Below are positions 1 to 9,574 of a stretch of DNA of 57,966 nucleotides, piece after piece. Within the stretch, counting starts at the first letter, position 1. The number at the start of each line of letters is the position of its first letter. The stretch comes from Micromonospora sonchi. Its GTDB lineage: Bacteria; Actinomycetota; Actinomycetes; Mycobacteriales; Micromonosporaceae. The stretch spans positions 1 to 57,966 of the forward strand of contig NZ_BMNB01000037.1 in assembly GCF_014646235.1 (NCBI RefSeq). Direction: 5' to 3'. A program made the position numbers and the translations under genes. The notes beneath the pieces were generated by a model. It did no database searches. It saw only the letters and a list, made by a program, of their open reading frames with translations, and had not been told where the DNA came from.

Positions 1-300
1 ACAGCCCCGGACGCGGAGAACCGGCGCACCCGCAGCGACACGCGACCAACCCACACCCACCACAGGCAGACAAAACGGTCAAGCCGAAACCGTCAAGCAG
101 GGATCAAAACTCTCTGACGAATCGAGGGTAAGGGTGGCAGCAGCCCGCTACACGCGAATCATCGAGGTTTGCGGTTCTCGGTCTTCCCTGATACCAGAAG
201 ATTCGCGTTTGGGTAGCCGGGACACACCCGATCTTCGGGTGGGAGTGTGGTCGGCTGAGTTGATGTGCTGCGGTCGATGCATGTCTTAGCGTCACCGGTC
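1..300. other. Left edge and sbcD leader
   Basis: No complete gene is visible. Plus frame 1 is open from the window edge to a TGA at 115-117 and could be the last 38 codons of a gene that begins outside; the peptide is basic and unrecognised. A small hairpin (7-bp arms, 3-nt loop, 225-241) lies just before sbcD and might be a terminator of the upstream unit or a leader structure. Confidence 0.3.
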
Positions 301-1443
301 GTGCGATTCCTTCACACCTCGGACTGGCATCTGGGTCGCCATCTGCACGGTCTCAGCCTGCACGATGCGCACCAGGCATTCATTGATCATCTGGTCGAGA
401 TCGTTCGTAGTGAACGGATCGATGCCGTGCTCATTGCCGGTGACCTTTACGACAGGGCGGTGCCGCCGCCTGACGCGGTCGGTCTCTGGGACCAGGCCCA
501 GACCCGGCTCGTGTTGGAGGCACAGACGCAGGTAGTCGTCATCGCCGGCAACCATGACTCGCCGGCTCGGTTGGGTGTCAGTTCCCGGTTGCTGGAGCGA
601 GCCGGTGTCCACGTGCGCGTGGGCACGGGTGCGGTTGGCACGCCGGTACTCCTTGAGGATGAGCAGACGAGAGTCGCTTGCTACCCGATACCGTTTCTCG
701 AACCAGCCTCGGCGGTAGCCGACTGGGGAATCGAGGATCGGAGCCATGCTGCGGCCCTGCGTGCCGCAATGAAAAGGGTCCGGGCGGATCTGGCCGGCCG
801 CGCCGGACACCGGTCTGTCGTCATGGCGCATGCTTTCGTCTTCGGTGGGCAGGGCTGTGACACCGAGCGGGACATCAGTGTGGGTGGCGTGCAGCATGTA
901 CCCAGCGGGGTCTTCGAGGGCGTCGACTACGTGGCGCTTGGGCACTTGCATGGCCGCCAGCGTCTGGCCGACGGGCTGCGGTACAGCGGTTCGCCGTTGG
1001 CTTTTAGTTTTTCCGAGGCTGCTCACGTCAAGTCGTCCTACCTTGTGGACTTCAATGACGGGCTGAGCCGGGTCGAGGAGATTCCTGCCCCGGTCCCAAG
1101 GCGGATGGCCCGGCTCACGGGCAGCATCGAGGAGCTGTTGAACAGCCCCGTCTACAGCGAGTATGAGCAGTGCTGGGTCGAAGCGACCTTGACCGACCAG
1201 GTGCGACCGGTTTCGCCGCATGAGCGGCTCAAACGCCGGTTCCCACATCTGCTGAAGCTCGTCGTGCCGAGCCTGACCGCTGACGTGGGAAGCCGGGACC
1301 TCGCCGACCTTGATCGACTGGCGCCCGTCGAGGTGGCGCTCGACTTCGTCACCGAGGTACGCGGTCGACCCGCCGACGGCGACGAGGTCGACCTGCTGCA
1401 CCGCGCCTTTGACGAACTGCGCCGCTTGGAGGCGACCAGCTGA
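301..1443 (+). CDS. sbcD: Exonuclease SbcCD subunit D (SbcD/Mre11-like)
   Basis: This is the metallophosphoesterase nuclease subunit of SbcCD, which with SbcC opens hairpins and trims protein-blocked or structured DNA ends. About 380 residues, the normal family length. The calcineurin-type motifs appear in order: HTSDWHLG at the N-terminus, AGDLYDR, GNHDSP, a histidine in AHAFVFGG and GHLHGRQ. The GTG at 301 was chosen because SbcD proteins normally begin with VRFLHTSDWH-like sequence; in-frame upstream starts at 265 (GTG) and 277 (ATG) cannot be excluded, and none has a clear Shine-Dalgarno. The stop codon shares its last base with the sbcC start, so the two genes are translationally coupled. 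Confidence 0.93.
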   Translation: MRFLHTSDWHLGRHLHGLSLHDAHQAFIDHLVEIVRSERIDAVLIAGDLYDRAVPPPDAVGLWDQAQTRLVLEAQTQVVVIAGNHDSPARLGVSSRLLERAGVHVRVGTGAVGTPVLLEDEQTRVACYPIPFLEPASAVADWGIEDRSHAAALRAAMKRVRADLAGRAGHRSVVMAHAFVFGGQGCDTERDISVGGVQHVPSGVFEGVDYVALGHLHGRQRLADGLRYSGSPLAFSFSEAAHVKSSYLVDFNDGLSRVEEIPAPVPRRMARLTGSIEELLNSPVYSEYEQCWVEATLTDQVRPVSPHERLKRRFPHLLKLVVPSLTADVGSRDLADLDRLAPVEVALDFVTEVRGRPADGDEVDLLHRAFDELRRLEATS

Positions 1444-4400
1444 TGCGACTTCACCGGCTGACCATGACCGCGTTCGGACCGTTTCCCCAGACGGTCAGCG
1501 TCGACTTCGAGGCGCTCGCGGTTGACGGCTTGTTCCTGATCCACGGTGACACCGGTGCGGGAAAGACCACGATTCTGGACGGGATCTGCTTCGCGTTGTA
1601 CGGAGCCGTACCCGGCGCACGAGACGACGCCAGGTCGCTGCACTCCCACCACGCCGACGCTGGCTGCGGCCCACGTGTCGAACTGGACGTCACCCTGACC
1701 AACAGGCGACTGTTGATCACACGTACCCCGGAATGGAACCGTCCCCGTAGACGCGGTACCGGAACCACCCGCGAACGGGCACATGTCGAGATCGTCGAGC
1801 AGCGACCGGATGGTACCCAGTCGTTCGTCACCCGTGATCACCGGGAAGTCGCCGACCTGACCACGGCGGAGATTGGCCTTGACGTCCACCAGTTCTGTCA
1901 GGTGATACTGCTGCCCCAAGGCGGGTTCGCCAGATTCCTGCAGGCATCTCCCGACGACCGGCAAGAACTCCTGCGCCGCCTCTTCGACATCGAGATCTTC
2001 ACTCGCGCCGAGCGTTGGCTGGCCGAGCACCGTACGCAACTCGGCCAGCAGGAACGTTCGGCCCTCGGCTCGATTCGTGACCTGGCGCAGCGCTTCGCCG
2101 AGGTGGTCAAGGAGGAAGTGCCGGCGGATCTCGACAAGCCCGAGGCCTTGGTCGAGCTGAGCACATGGGCTGCCTCGCACCGAGCCCGGTTCGATGAGCT
2201 GGTCGAAGCCCTGACCCAGCAGGTGGCTGCGGCCTCGGCAGCGGAACAGCGCCTCGACCAGACCCGGCAGGCAGCCGTGACCCTCGCCGGGCAGCAACGC
2301 GAGTACCATACGGCGATCCAGCAGCGCGACGAATTGACAACGCGTACGCCCGAGCGTGAACAGTGGAAACACCAGCTTGACCTCGCCCGCGCGGCAGCGG
2401 CGCTGAAGCCGTACCTCGACCAGGTCGACCGCCGATACAACCACCTGGACCTGCTCCGTCGGGCGGCGGTCGCACACCTCGAATCCCTGCCCGCTGACGT
2501 AGTGGTCCTGCCGGACCGTACCTCGTCGCCTGACTCGGGCAGTTGGGACGACATCAATGTAGCCGACCTCGACCCGGAGGCACTGGCCGGCGCTGAAGAG
2601 GGCCGAACCGCGCAACTTCATCAGACCCAAGGCGCACTCGACAGCGAGGCCCAACGGGCCAAACTGAGGCGGCAGCGGACAACGGCCAGCAAGAAGCTTG
2701 AGGATCTGGCCAGCAGAAGCGAGAAGATCAACACCCTCCTCGCCGAGTTGCCAGTCCAGCGTGCGGAGCTTGCCGCCCAACAGGAGCAAGCCCTTGCTGT
2801 GGCCGTTGGTCGGAAAGCTGCCGAACTAGTGCTGGCCGAAGCGCAGAAGCAGGCCAAAATGTGCAAGCGGCGCGACGACCTCGCCGGGCAACTCACGACC
2901 GCCGAGGAGCAACGCCGTGCCGCCACCGACAGCCACCAGGTTGCGGTGGCCCGGCACCTCGACATACGGCAGCGCCGACTCGCCGGCATGGCTGCGGAAC
3001 TCGCCAGTGAGCTGCGGCCTGGACAACCCTGCGGGGTGTGCGGCTCCCCGGAACACCCCGATCCCGCGCGGGCCGCAGCCGATGCCGTCTCTGCCGCTGA
3101 CGAGAAACTCGCCGAGACTGAGGCCGGCGAGCGGCTCAATGGCCGTCAAAGCGCCGAGATCGCCGTCGAACGCATCAATGCCCAGCTGAAGGAAATCATT
3201 GATGCGGTCGGCGACCTGATGACAGCCCAGGCGACGTTGAAGGTCACCGAGGCGCGCCGGACGGTCCGGACTGCCACCGAGGCAGCAAAACTGGCCGAAG
3301 AACTCGGCGCCCAACTGGAAACACTCGACGTGTTGCTGGCCGACCAGAACCGCGAGGCCGCCGAAGTCGACCGGGACACGGCAGCAGCGACCACCCAACA
3401 GAGCACACTGACCGAGCAGATCACCGAACTCACCGCAACCATCGACGCCATCCGCGGCGAGGACAAGAGCCTCCAGCTACGGGTGGCGCGACTGACCCAG
3501 GAACTCGCTCAGATCAAAGCCGCAGCGACCAGTCTAGGGGAGTGGCGACAGGCAGCAAAGGAACTGACCGACGCCCACCGGGAGGCACATCACCACCTGC
3601 GCCAGTCACAGTTCGCCGACGCCGTGGCAGCGCGTAGCGCAGCCCTAGCCGAGCCCGCGACGCTCGAGCTGCAGGAGCGAATCGACGCCTTCGACAGCGA
3701 ATACAGCAAGATCACAGGACGAGTGCAGGACCCCACCCTGCTCGCGGCCGCACACGAACCACCCCCAGACGTCGAGGGCAGCGAACAGGCCTACCAAACG
3801 GCGAAACGCCATGCCACCGAACTGCACACCCAGCGTGACCTTGCCGCCGGGCAACACGATCGCCTGAAGCAGTTGGGCCCCGACCTGGACAACGCCCTCG
3901 CCCAATGGAAGCCCATCCGCACGGCCTACGAGATCGCCAACCGCCTCGCCCAACTCGTCGAAGGCAAGAGCACCGACAGCAACACCCGGATGACCCTCAC
4001 CACCTATGTACTGACTCAACGGTTCCGGCACGTCGTGACGGCCGCGAACACCCGCCTCGGGCAGGTCACCTACAACCGCTATTTGTTGCGCCACGTCACC
4101 GAGGCAGACACCGGCCGCCGCGCCGGACGGAACGGCCTCGGCCTAGCAGTCGTTGATGCGTGGACCGGCCAGGAACGCCGCCCGGCCACGCTCTCCGGCG
4201 GAGAAACCTTCCTGGTCTCGCTGTGTCTCGCCCTCGGCCTCAGCGATGTCGTCCTGGCCGAGGCAGGCGGCACCCAACTCGGTAGCCTCTTCGTCGACGA
4301 AGGCTTCGGCAGCCTCGATCAAGAGGCGCTCGATCAGGTGCTCGACGCGCTCGACGCCCTCCGCTCCGGCGGCCGGACCGTCGGACTCGTCAGCCACGTC

Positions 4401-4493
4401 GCGGAACTACGCAGGCGCATCCCATCGCGCCTACACGTGCGCAAAACCGCCACTGGCTCCTCCGTGGTCGTCGAGGCTCAGGTACTCGACTGA
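1443..4493 (+). CDS. sbcC: Exonuclease SbcCD subunit C (SbcC/Rad50-like ATPase)
   Basis: SMC/Rad50-type ATPase partner of SbcD, 1016 residues, typical for actinobacterial SbcC. The Walker A motif GDTGAGKT is at about residues 35-42 and a Q-loop/HQF segment follows. Long Ala/Glu/Gln/Arg-rich coiled coils flank a zinc-hook CGVC at about 530-533. The C-terminal lobe carries the ABC signature LSGGETFLVSLCLALG near 916 and Walker B LFVDEGFGSLD near 950. The hook dimerises two coiled-coil arms that tether DNA ends while the head domains drive SbcD. It overlaps sbcD by one base. Large antisense open frames inside this gene are GC-bias artefacts. Confidence 0.95.
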   Translation: MRLHRLTMTAFGPFPQTVSVDFEALAVDGLFLIHGDTGAGKTTILDGICFALYGAVPGARDDARSLHSHHADAGCGPRVELDVTLTNRRLLITRTPEWNRPRRRGTGTTRERAHVEIVEQRPDGTQSFVTRDHREVADLTTAEIGLDVHQFCQVILLPQGGFARFLQASPDDRQELLRRLFDIEIFTRAERWLAEHRTQLGQQERSALGSIRDLAQRFAEVVKEEVPADLDKPEALVELSTWAASHRARFDELVEALTQQVAAASAAEQRLDQTRQAAVTLAGQQREYHTAIQQRDELTTRTPEREQWKHQLDLARAAAALKPYLDQVDRRYNHLDLLRRAAVAHLESLPADVVVLPDRTSSPDSGSWDDINVADLDPEALAGAEEGRTAQLHQTQGALDSEAQRAKLRRQRTTASKKLEDLASRSEKINTLLAELPVQRAELAAQQEQALAVAVGRKAAELVLAEAQKQAKMCKRRDDLAGQLTTAEEQRRAATDSHQVAVARHLDIRQRRLAGMAAELASELRPGQPCGVCGSPEHPDPARAAADAVSAADEKLAETEAGERLNGRQSAEIAVERINAQLKEIIDAVGDLMTAQATLKVTEARRTVRTATEAAKLAEELGAQLETLDVLLADQNREAAEVDRDTAAATTQQSTLTEQITELTATIDAIRGEDKSLQLRVARLTQELAQIKAAATSLGEWRQAAKELTDAHREAHHHLRQSQFADAVAARSAALAEPATLELQERIDAFDSEYSKITGRVQDPTLLAAAHEPPPDVEGSEQAYQTAKRHATELHTQRDLAAGQHDRLKQLGPDLDNALAQWKPIRTAYEIANRLAQLVEGKSTDSNTRMTLTTYVLTQRFRHVVTAANTRLGQVTYNRYLLRHVTEADTGRRAGRNGLGLAVVDAWTGQERRPATLSGGETFLVSLCLALGLSDVVLAEAGGTQLGSLFVDEGFGSLDQEALDQVLDALDALRSGGRTVGLVSHVAELRRRIPSRLHVRKTATGSSVVVEAQVLD

Positions 4494-4692
4494 GATCACC
4501 GCCGCCGGTCGAGTGGCTCTCATTTGGCCTGCGCAGTCCCGGGAGGACCTTCCGGTCGGCGGCAGGTGCTGTGATGTGGACCGGCGACCCGCGTTCGTTA
4601 GATGGAGAGCAGGAGGTCTGCTCTGCCTCAGCCTGGGATGGTCAGCGGGGTGAATCGTCTGGTTCCGTTGATGACACGAGGTCGGCCAGTGA

Positions 4693-4721
4693 CGCCGCAG
4701 GCGGAGAATCCGCCTGCGGCG
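4693..4721. terminator. Hairpin between convergent sbcC and citE-like genes
   Basis: A perfect 13-bp inverted repeat (arms 4693-4705 and 4709-4721) with a GAA loop and no T-tract. It lies in the 425-bp gene-free gap between two convergent genes, so it probably terminates transcription in both directions. Nothing else recognisable is present in 4494-4918. Confidence 0.65.
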
Positions 4722-4918
4722 CACCAGCGCACCGTCTTGTCGCTACCAGCATCCGCCCGGATCTGCCCATGCCAGAGCGCGGCCTATCCGTGCACTCGGC
4801 TGCGCTCAGACGGCATATGTCTTCATGAAGAATTTTGACATGTCCAATATGAGGCAATGCAGGCATGATGAGTGCGTTGAGGGGCAGGCTGGCCGCTTGT
4901 GATCGTCGGTGTTGGCGA

Positions 4919-5770
4919 TCAGGTGGCGCGGCCGAGGATGTCGCGGGCGGTACGGGCAACGGCAGCGTCGATCATCCTGCCGTCGGCGTCGACGGCGACG
5001 CCGAGGCCGGCCTCGACCGCGTCGGAGAGGCGTGCGACGAGGTCAAGGGCGCCGGCGACCTCCTCGGGGGAGGGTGTGAAGACCTCGTTGATGACGGGCA
5101 CCTGGGCGGGGTGGATCGCGGTGCGGGCCCGGAAACCCTGGCGGAGCAGGATCCGGGTGCTCCGATCGAGGCGGTCGGCATCGCGTACCGCCGTCTCGAC
5201 CGGACCGACGGGCGGTGCGAGGCCGGCCGCCGCCGAGTGGAGGACCACCTTGGCCCGCAAAGACCACAGCTCCTCCTTGTCGGGACCGGGCCGCAGGCCC
5301 AACTCGGCGGCAAGGTCCGCCTCGCCGAGGCCGAGTCGGCAGACCCGCGGCGCGGCGGCGACCCGGTCCAGGGCGATCACACCGCGCGCTGTCTCCAGCA
5401 GCGCCAGCACCCGGATGGCGCCGGGGGGCAGCGCGCGCTCCGACTCGGCCCGCCCGAGTGCCGCCGCAACCTCAGCGAGCAACTCCGGTTCGGCCTTGGG
5501 TATGACCACGCCGTGCAGGGCCGGGCACGTTACCGCCGCGATGTCGGTGGCGGCCGAGTCTGCGTTGATCCGCACCCACCACTCGCCGTCGCGGTGCGGT
5601 GGGTCTGCCAGGAGCGCGGCGACGCTGTCCCGGGCGGCGGACTTGCCCGCCGGCGGGACAGCGTCCTCCAGGTCGCAGATCACCGCGTCGGCCACGCCCG
5701 CGGCGGCCTTGGCGAGCTTCCTCGGCTCGTTTCCGGGGGCGTACAGGTAGCTGCGGGGCGTACGGGTCAT
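4919..5770 (-). CDS. HpcH/HpaI aldolase / citrate lyase beta-like (CitE) protein
   Basis: A 283-residue member of the CitE/HpcH family, TIM-barrel lyases that cleave beta-hydroxyacyl-CoA esters such as malyl-CoA or citramalyl-CoA. The N-terminal PRSYLYAPGNEPRKLAKA and DAVICDLEDAVPPAGK segments hold the usual phosphate/CoA-binding Arg and metal-binding acidic residues; LLETARGV and GLGEADLAAELG match the mid-barrel motifs, and HPAQVPVINEVFTPSPEEV is the conserved C-terminal strand. It is the last gene of an eight-gene minus-strand operon and starts 13 nt after the amidohydrolase stop. With a class III CoA-transferase in the same operon, cleavage of a CoA-activated hydroxy-diacid is the likely final step (inference). 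Confidence 0.85.
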   Translation of the reverse strand: MTRTPRSYLYAPGNEPRKLAKAAAGVADAVICDLEDAVPPAGKSAARDSVAALLADPPHRDGEWWVRINADSAATDIAAVTCPALHGVVIPKAEPELLAEVAAALGRAESERALPPGAIRVLALLETARGVIALDRVAAAPRVCRLGLGEADLAAELGLRPGPDKEELWSLRAKVVLHSAAAGLAPPVGPVETAVRDADRLDRSTRILLRQGFRARTAIHPAQVPVINEVFTPSPEEVAGALDLVARLSDAVEAGLGVAVDADGRMIDAAVARTARDILGRAT

Positions 5771-5783
5771 CTCGGTGCTCCGG

Positions 5784-7244
5784 TCACGCCGGCCGAGCCA
5801 GATAACGCCCGCGCGGAGCGCCGATGACCTTGCCTGCTTCCAGCACCCGCTCGCCGCGTAGGAAGGTGTCGGTGACCTGGGCGGTCAGCTCGATGCCCTC
5901 GAACGGGGTGTAGTCCTGCGTCGACTCGGAGTCGGCGGCGCGGACGGTCCAGGTGTGGTCCGGGTCCACCAGGCAGAAGTCCGCGTCGAAGCCTTCGGCG
6001 ATGTCGCCCTTGGTGCGCAGCCCGAAACGCTTGGCCGGGTTCCACGCGGTCAGCTCCGCGATGCGGTGGTACGGCAGGCCGCGGCGCGCGCCCTCTGAGA
6101 CCAGGCCGGGCAGCAGGTACTCGGCGCCGCCGAAGCCGGACTTCGCCAGGAACACATCGTCGCGGGGATCGCCGAACTTCACCTCGTCGCGGCAGCAGGC
6201 GTGGTCGCTGACCACCCAGTCGATCTTACCGTCCAGGACGTACTCCCAGAGGGCCTCGACGTCCTCGCGGGGCCGGATCGGCGGGTTCACCTTGGCTCCC
6301 ACATCAGGCGCGGTGTCGATATCAGTGAGCAGGTGGCCGATGGTGACCTCCCGGCGGAAGTCGATGTGCGGGAAGGCCTGCGACATTCGGACGGCGGCGT
6401 CGACGGCCTTGCGCGACGAGAGGTGCAGCAGGTTGATCGTCGGCAGCTGGGTTTCGTGAGCAAGGTACGACGCGATGCTGATCGCGAGGCCTTCGGAGTG
6501 CGGCGGTCGGGAGGCGTGGTACGCCGCGAGCCCGGATAGGGACCCGTCCTCCTCCACCATTCGGGTGTACGCGTTCATGATCTCGGCTGTTTCGCAGTGC
6601 AGCGACAGCGAGATCTCGTCGGCTAGCTCGGGGAACCGCTCCCGGGCCGCCTGCACGCCACGCATGACGAACTCGAAGTGCGCGTAGTCGTACCGCTCGT
6701 CCTCGGGAATCATCAGGAAGCTGCTCTGGTCGGCCGAGCGTCCGTGCAGGCCGTGGCTGCCGTAGAACATGAAGACCTTGAACGACGTGACCCCGTGTTT
6801 GTCGATCAGCTCGGGGATCTCCGTGATGTGCTGCTTCGACATCGGCGCGAGGTGGAAGGTGTAATCCACATAGCTCCGCTCGGCGGTGGCGGCGAGCACC
6901 TCGGGGAAGAAGTCGGCATACGCGCCGCCCCGGTTGAGGTAGTACTGCCCGGTGCGCATGTACGTGATCGCGGAGGTCACCCCGCCCTGGGCGCAGGCCC
7001 GGCTCTCCGTGGCCGCATCCTGGTCGAGCGGGTTGTAGATCCCCCAGTGCTGGTGCGCGTCGACCACACCGGGGAAGGCGAGCTTGCCGCCGCCGTCGAC
7101 CACCGTGCGGGCCAGCGCCCGGTCGATGCCGGCGGCGACCTGGACGATGCGGCCGTCGCGGACGGCGATGTCCACCTGCCGCGGCATGGTCCACGCGTGC
7201 CGCACCACGCGTACGTTCGTCACGAGCAGGTCAAAGGACATCAT
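5784..7244 (-). CDS. Dihydropyrimidinase/hydantoinase-family cyclic amidohydrolase
   Basis: A 486-residue urease-superfamily enzyme that hydrolyses cyclic amides or imides (hydantoins, dihydropyrimidines, allantoin or cyclic imides). The metal-centre residues are visible: H64 and H66 in DAHQH, the lysine to be carboxylated at K156 in SFKVF, H216 in LHCE, H274 in LLHLSS and D347 in VSDHA. The full D-hydantoinase layout of beta-sandwich plus TIM barrel is present. The start is the first of two ATGs, overlaps the MmgE/PrpD stop as ATGA and has a GGAGGA ribosome site. Substrate cannot be read from sequence; the surrounding diacid-CoA genes suggest the ring-opened product becomes a dicarboxylate. 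Confidence 0.85.
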   Translation of the reverse strand: MMSFDLLVTNVRVVRHAWTMPRQVDIAVRDGRIVQVAAGIDRALARTVVDGGGKLAFPGVVDAHQHWGIYNPLDQDAATESRACAQGGVTSAITYMRTGQYYLNRGGAYADFFPEVLAATAERSYVDYTFHLAPMSKQHITEIPELIDKHGVTSFKVFMFYGSHGLHGRSADQSSFLMIPEDERYDYAHFEFVMRGVQAARERFPELADEISLSLHCETAEIMNAYTRMVEEDGSLSGLAAYHASRPPHSEGLAISIASYLAHETQLPTINLLHLSSRKAVDAAVRMSQAFPHIDFRREVTIGHLLTDIDTAPDVGAKVNPPIRPREDVEALWEYVLDGKIDWVVSDHACCRDEVKFGDPRDDVFLAKSGFGGAEYLLPGLVSEGARRGLPYHRIAELTAWNPAKRFGLRTKGDIAEGFDADFCLVDPDHTWTVRAADSESTQDYTPFEGIELTAQVTDTFLRGERVLEAGKVIGAPRGRYLARPA

Positions 7245-8683
7245 GGGCTCCTCCGTAGGGTGAGTGGGTCGGGATTCAGGCGGGCCAGTGTGCGTGGGAT
7301 CTCGTCAACGGAGTCGAGGTCGTCGAGACGCAGCACCAGGTCCTCGACCCGGCGTGCCGTCTCGTCGGTGAGGCGACCGGCGACGTTCTCCCGGAACTTG
7401 ACTGCGAGTTCGTCGTCGGTGAGCGGGTGCTGCGGGCCACCCCGGTTCGCCAGCACCTCCTCCGTCCACTCCCGCCCGTCGTCGGTCCGGACCGTGACGA
7501 TCGCCGGGAACTGGTACGGGAAGATGGCGTCGCAGCGTTCGTCGGCGAGAACGTTCACCGTGGCCATCAGCGCTCGGCGGCGTGGATCGCGGGCAAGGTC
7601 GTCGGTGTAGTCGGCCAGCCCGACACCGAGCCCGGAGCCGCCGAGGAGACCGGCGACCACCGCGTACGGACCGGAAAACTGGGCCTGGTATCCGGTGTCC
7701 GGAGCACGTTTGACCTCGATCGGCTGGCCGATGGTGCGGATCACCGCCGCCGGGACCCGGAGGTCGATCCGCGTGATCCGGTCCACCGGCACGCCGCGCT
7801 CGCGCATCCGCAGCCCGGCATCGATTGCCGCGTGGGTGAAGTGGTTCGCGGGATACGGCTTGAAGAAGATGTCCGGCACCGACCAGAGCTCACCCAACCC
7901 GTCGGAGACCTGGTCGAGGTCGACCTCGCCACGCAGGAACGCCCGGAAGAAGCCGAACCTGCCCTCCAGCACAGTGGGCGGGCCGGTGAAGCCACGGCGC
8001 ACGAGCTGCGCGGCGGTGATCGCGGAGTGGGCCGCCCAACCGCAGTGCAGCCGCTTCACCGTGCCCCCGGTCCGGTTCGCCTCGATGATGCCGGCGGCGA
8101 AGGAGGCGGTCAGGCCGAGGGTGTGCGAAACGCCCTCGGCGTCGAGCCCGAACAGCAGCGCCGCCGAGACGGCACCCCCCATCGCGCCGCAGATGGAGGT
8201 GGCGTGCTGGCCGTGCTCGAAGAAGACGGAGTTGCCGAGCTTCCGGTCGTAGCCGGCCATGCCGAGCCGGACGGCCACCTCCAATCCGGCCGCCACCGCC
8301 GCTGCCAGCTGCTCCCCGGTGGCGCCTGCCGCCTGCGCGGCCGCCAGCGCGGCCGGCACCACGGCAGCGCTCGGGTGCAGCACCGACGGCAGGTGCGTGT
8401 CGTCGTAGTCGAGCGAGTGGGCCAGCACCCCGTTGGCGAAGGCGGCCTGTGCGGCCGGCACCGCTTCGGGCAGGCCGACCGCGTGCGCCTCGGGCCGACC
8501 GCCCTGCTCCGCGACGAACCCGACCGCTGCGGCGCTGGTCGGCAGCCGGTGTGCGGCGACACAGAGTCCCAACACGTCCAGCACCCGTTGGCGGACACTG
8601 TGCCGGACATCGTCGGGAAGCCCGGTACGCATGGTGGCGGCGGCGAACGCGGCGAGCTGTTCGGCCAGCGTGGTCTCAGCCAT
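7241..8683 (-). CDS. MmgE/PrpD family protein (first copy)
   Basis: 480-residue MmgE/PrpD-fold protein, the family of 2-methylcitrate dehydratase, cis-aconitate decarboxylase and iminodisuccinate epimerase. N-terminal LAEQLAAFAAATMRTGLPDDVRHSVRQRVLDVLG is the typical helical start, followed by HSLDYDDTH-type active-site residues (here VLAHSLDYDDTHLPSVLHPSAAVVPAALA, a strong family signature) and KRLHCGWAAHSAITAA. The open frame runs further upstream, but ATG 8683 is the family-consistent start: it lies inside the last codons of the cyclase gene (8-base overlap, ATGGCTGA), giving translational coupling. A second, divergent paralogue sits in the opposite operon at 18771. The exact reaction is unknown. 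Confidence 0.85.
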   Translation of the reverse strand: MAETTLAEQLAAFAAATMRTGLPDDVRHSVRQRVLDVLGLCVAAHRLPTSAAAVGFVAEQGGRPEAHAVGLPEAVPAAQAAFANGVLAHSLDYDDTHLPSVLHPSAAVVPAALAAAQAAGATGEQLAAAVAAGLEVAVRLGMAGYDRKLGNSVFFEHGQHATSICGAMGGAVSAALLFGLDAEGVSHTLGLTASFAAGIIEANRTGGTVKRLHCGWAAHSAITAAQLVRRGFTGPPTVLEGRFGFFRAFLRGEVDLDQVSDGLGELWSVPDIFFKPYPANHFTHAAIDAGLRMRERGVPVDRITRIDLRVPAAVIRTIGQPIEVKRAPDTGYQAQFSGPYAVVAGLLGGSGLGVGLADYTDDLARDPRRRALMATVNVLADERCDAIFPYQFPAIVTVRTDDGREWTEEVLANRGGPQHPLTDDELAVKFRENVAGRLTDETARRVEDLVLRLDDLDSVDEIPRTLARLNPDPLTLRRSP

Positions 8684-9524
8684 TGCCGACCACCGCCAGC
8701 GGGCGGACCGGGGAGCCGGTCGCGCCGAAGAGCGGGAGCGGCGCCAGGACCAGGGTGAACTCGTGCACACCGGCGGCAGCGAGTTCCTCGAGCGCCATCG
8801 CCTCGATGATGTAGACCCCGCGTTCCACCAGGAGCACCCGGTGCGCCGGGAGCACGCTGTGCCCCGCTCCAGGACGTAGGCATTCGAAGGCGATCGTGTC
8901 GGCGCCGACCGCGTGCACTCCGTGGTCGGCGAGCCAGACGGCCCCGGCCTCGCCCACACCGGGCACGCCTGACGTGAGCCCGACGTAGACGGTGCGGTCG
9001 GCGTGGTCGAAGAACCGGCCCCAGCCGCTGCGCACCAGGACGATGTCGCCGGCGCCGATCGGCGTGTCCTGAGCCGCCTCGGTTGCGGCAAGGTCGTCCG
9101 GGGTGATTTCGTAGCCGGCCGGGCAACCTTCGCCGGCGCTGAGCGCCCGGGGCACGTCGAGCAGCACGCCGCGACGCACCATCGGGGCGATCGTGTGTGC
9201 GCCCAGCTCCACGTACCTGCCGCCCCGGCCCGCCTCGACCGCGTCCGCCCCGCCGTACAGCCGGCCGTGGTGCGACACGTGGGCGAGCGCGTCGATGTGC
9301 GTACCCACGTGTGTGCCCATGGTGATCATGTCGTTGGCGGCGGAACCGCCGTCGGACCGGACCATGTCCCCGTGCCGGCGCGGAAGAGAGTGCCAGTAGG
9401 CGGGGTGGTTGGGAGACTGGGGCATGCCGACGGAGAGCGGACGCCCGAGGTCGTAGACGCTCACCCCGCAGCGGACGGCCGCGAGCAGCGGATCGGCGAC
9501 GGGGGCATTGGTGGGGGGTATCAC
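8676..9524 (-). CDS. Cyclase-family hydrolase (kynurenine-formamidase-like)
   Basis: 282-residue metal-dependent hydrolase of the cyclase/KynB superfamily (PF04199 type). The signature HxGTHxDxxxH is present as HVGTHIDALAH, with upstream VYDLGRPLSVGMPQSPNHP and downstream VLLDVPRALSAGE, VLVRSGWGRF and GADTIAFE. Family members hydrolyse formamides, lactones or amides. GTG 9524 is preferred over the longer open frame because a GAGGAA ribosome site lies about 7 nt upstream and a longer start would run into the CoA-transferase gene. It could act as a half-amidase after the hydantoinase step (inference). Confidence 0.83.
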   Translation of the reverse strand: MIPPTNAPVADPLLAAVRCGVSVYDLGRPLSVGMPQSPNHPAYWHSLPRRHGDMVRSDGGSAANDMITMGTHVGTHIDALAHVSHHGRLYGGADAVEAGRGGRYVELGAHTIAPMVRRGVLLDVPRALSAGEGCPAGYEITPDDLAATEAAQDTPIGAGDIVLVRSGWGRFFDHADRTVYVGLTSGVPGVGEAGAVWLADHGVHAVGADTIAFECLRPGAGHSVLPAHRVLLVERGVYIIEAMALEELAAAGVHEFTLVLAPLPLFGATGSPVRPLAVVGNG

Positions 9525-9574
9525 GCGATGGTTCCTCACTTTTCCGAAATCGAACGACCGACCACAGGGGGCGG

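Noticed and set aside
292..1401. 369-residue minus-strand open frame across sbcD
   Set aside because: Antisense shadow caused by high GC; no motifs, while the plus strand has all SbcD signatures.
1152..2789. 545-residue minus-strand open frame over the sbcD/sbcC junction
   Set aside because: Antisense to conserved coiled-coil coding; low-complexity and unrelated to any family.
4865..5827. 320-residue plus frame antisense to the CitE-like gene
   Set aside because: Gly/Arg-rich composition and no recognisable domain; the minus frame has complete CitE motifs.
8684..9091. N-terminal extension of the first MmgE/PrpD frame
   Set aside because: Arg/Ser-rich sequence lying over the cyclase gene; ATG 8683 matches the family start and couples to the cyclase stop.
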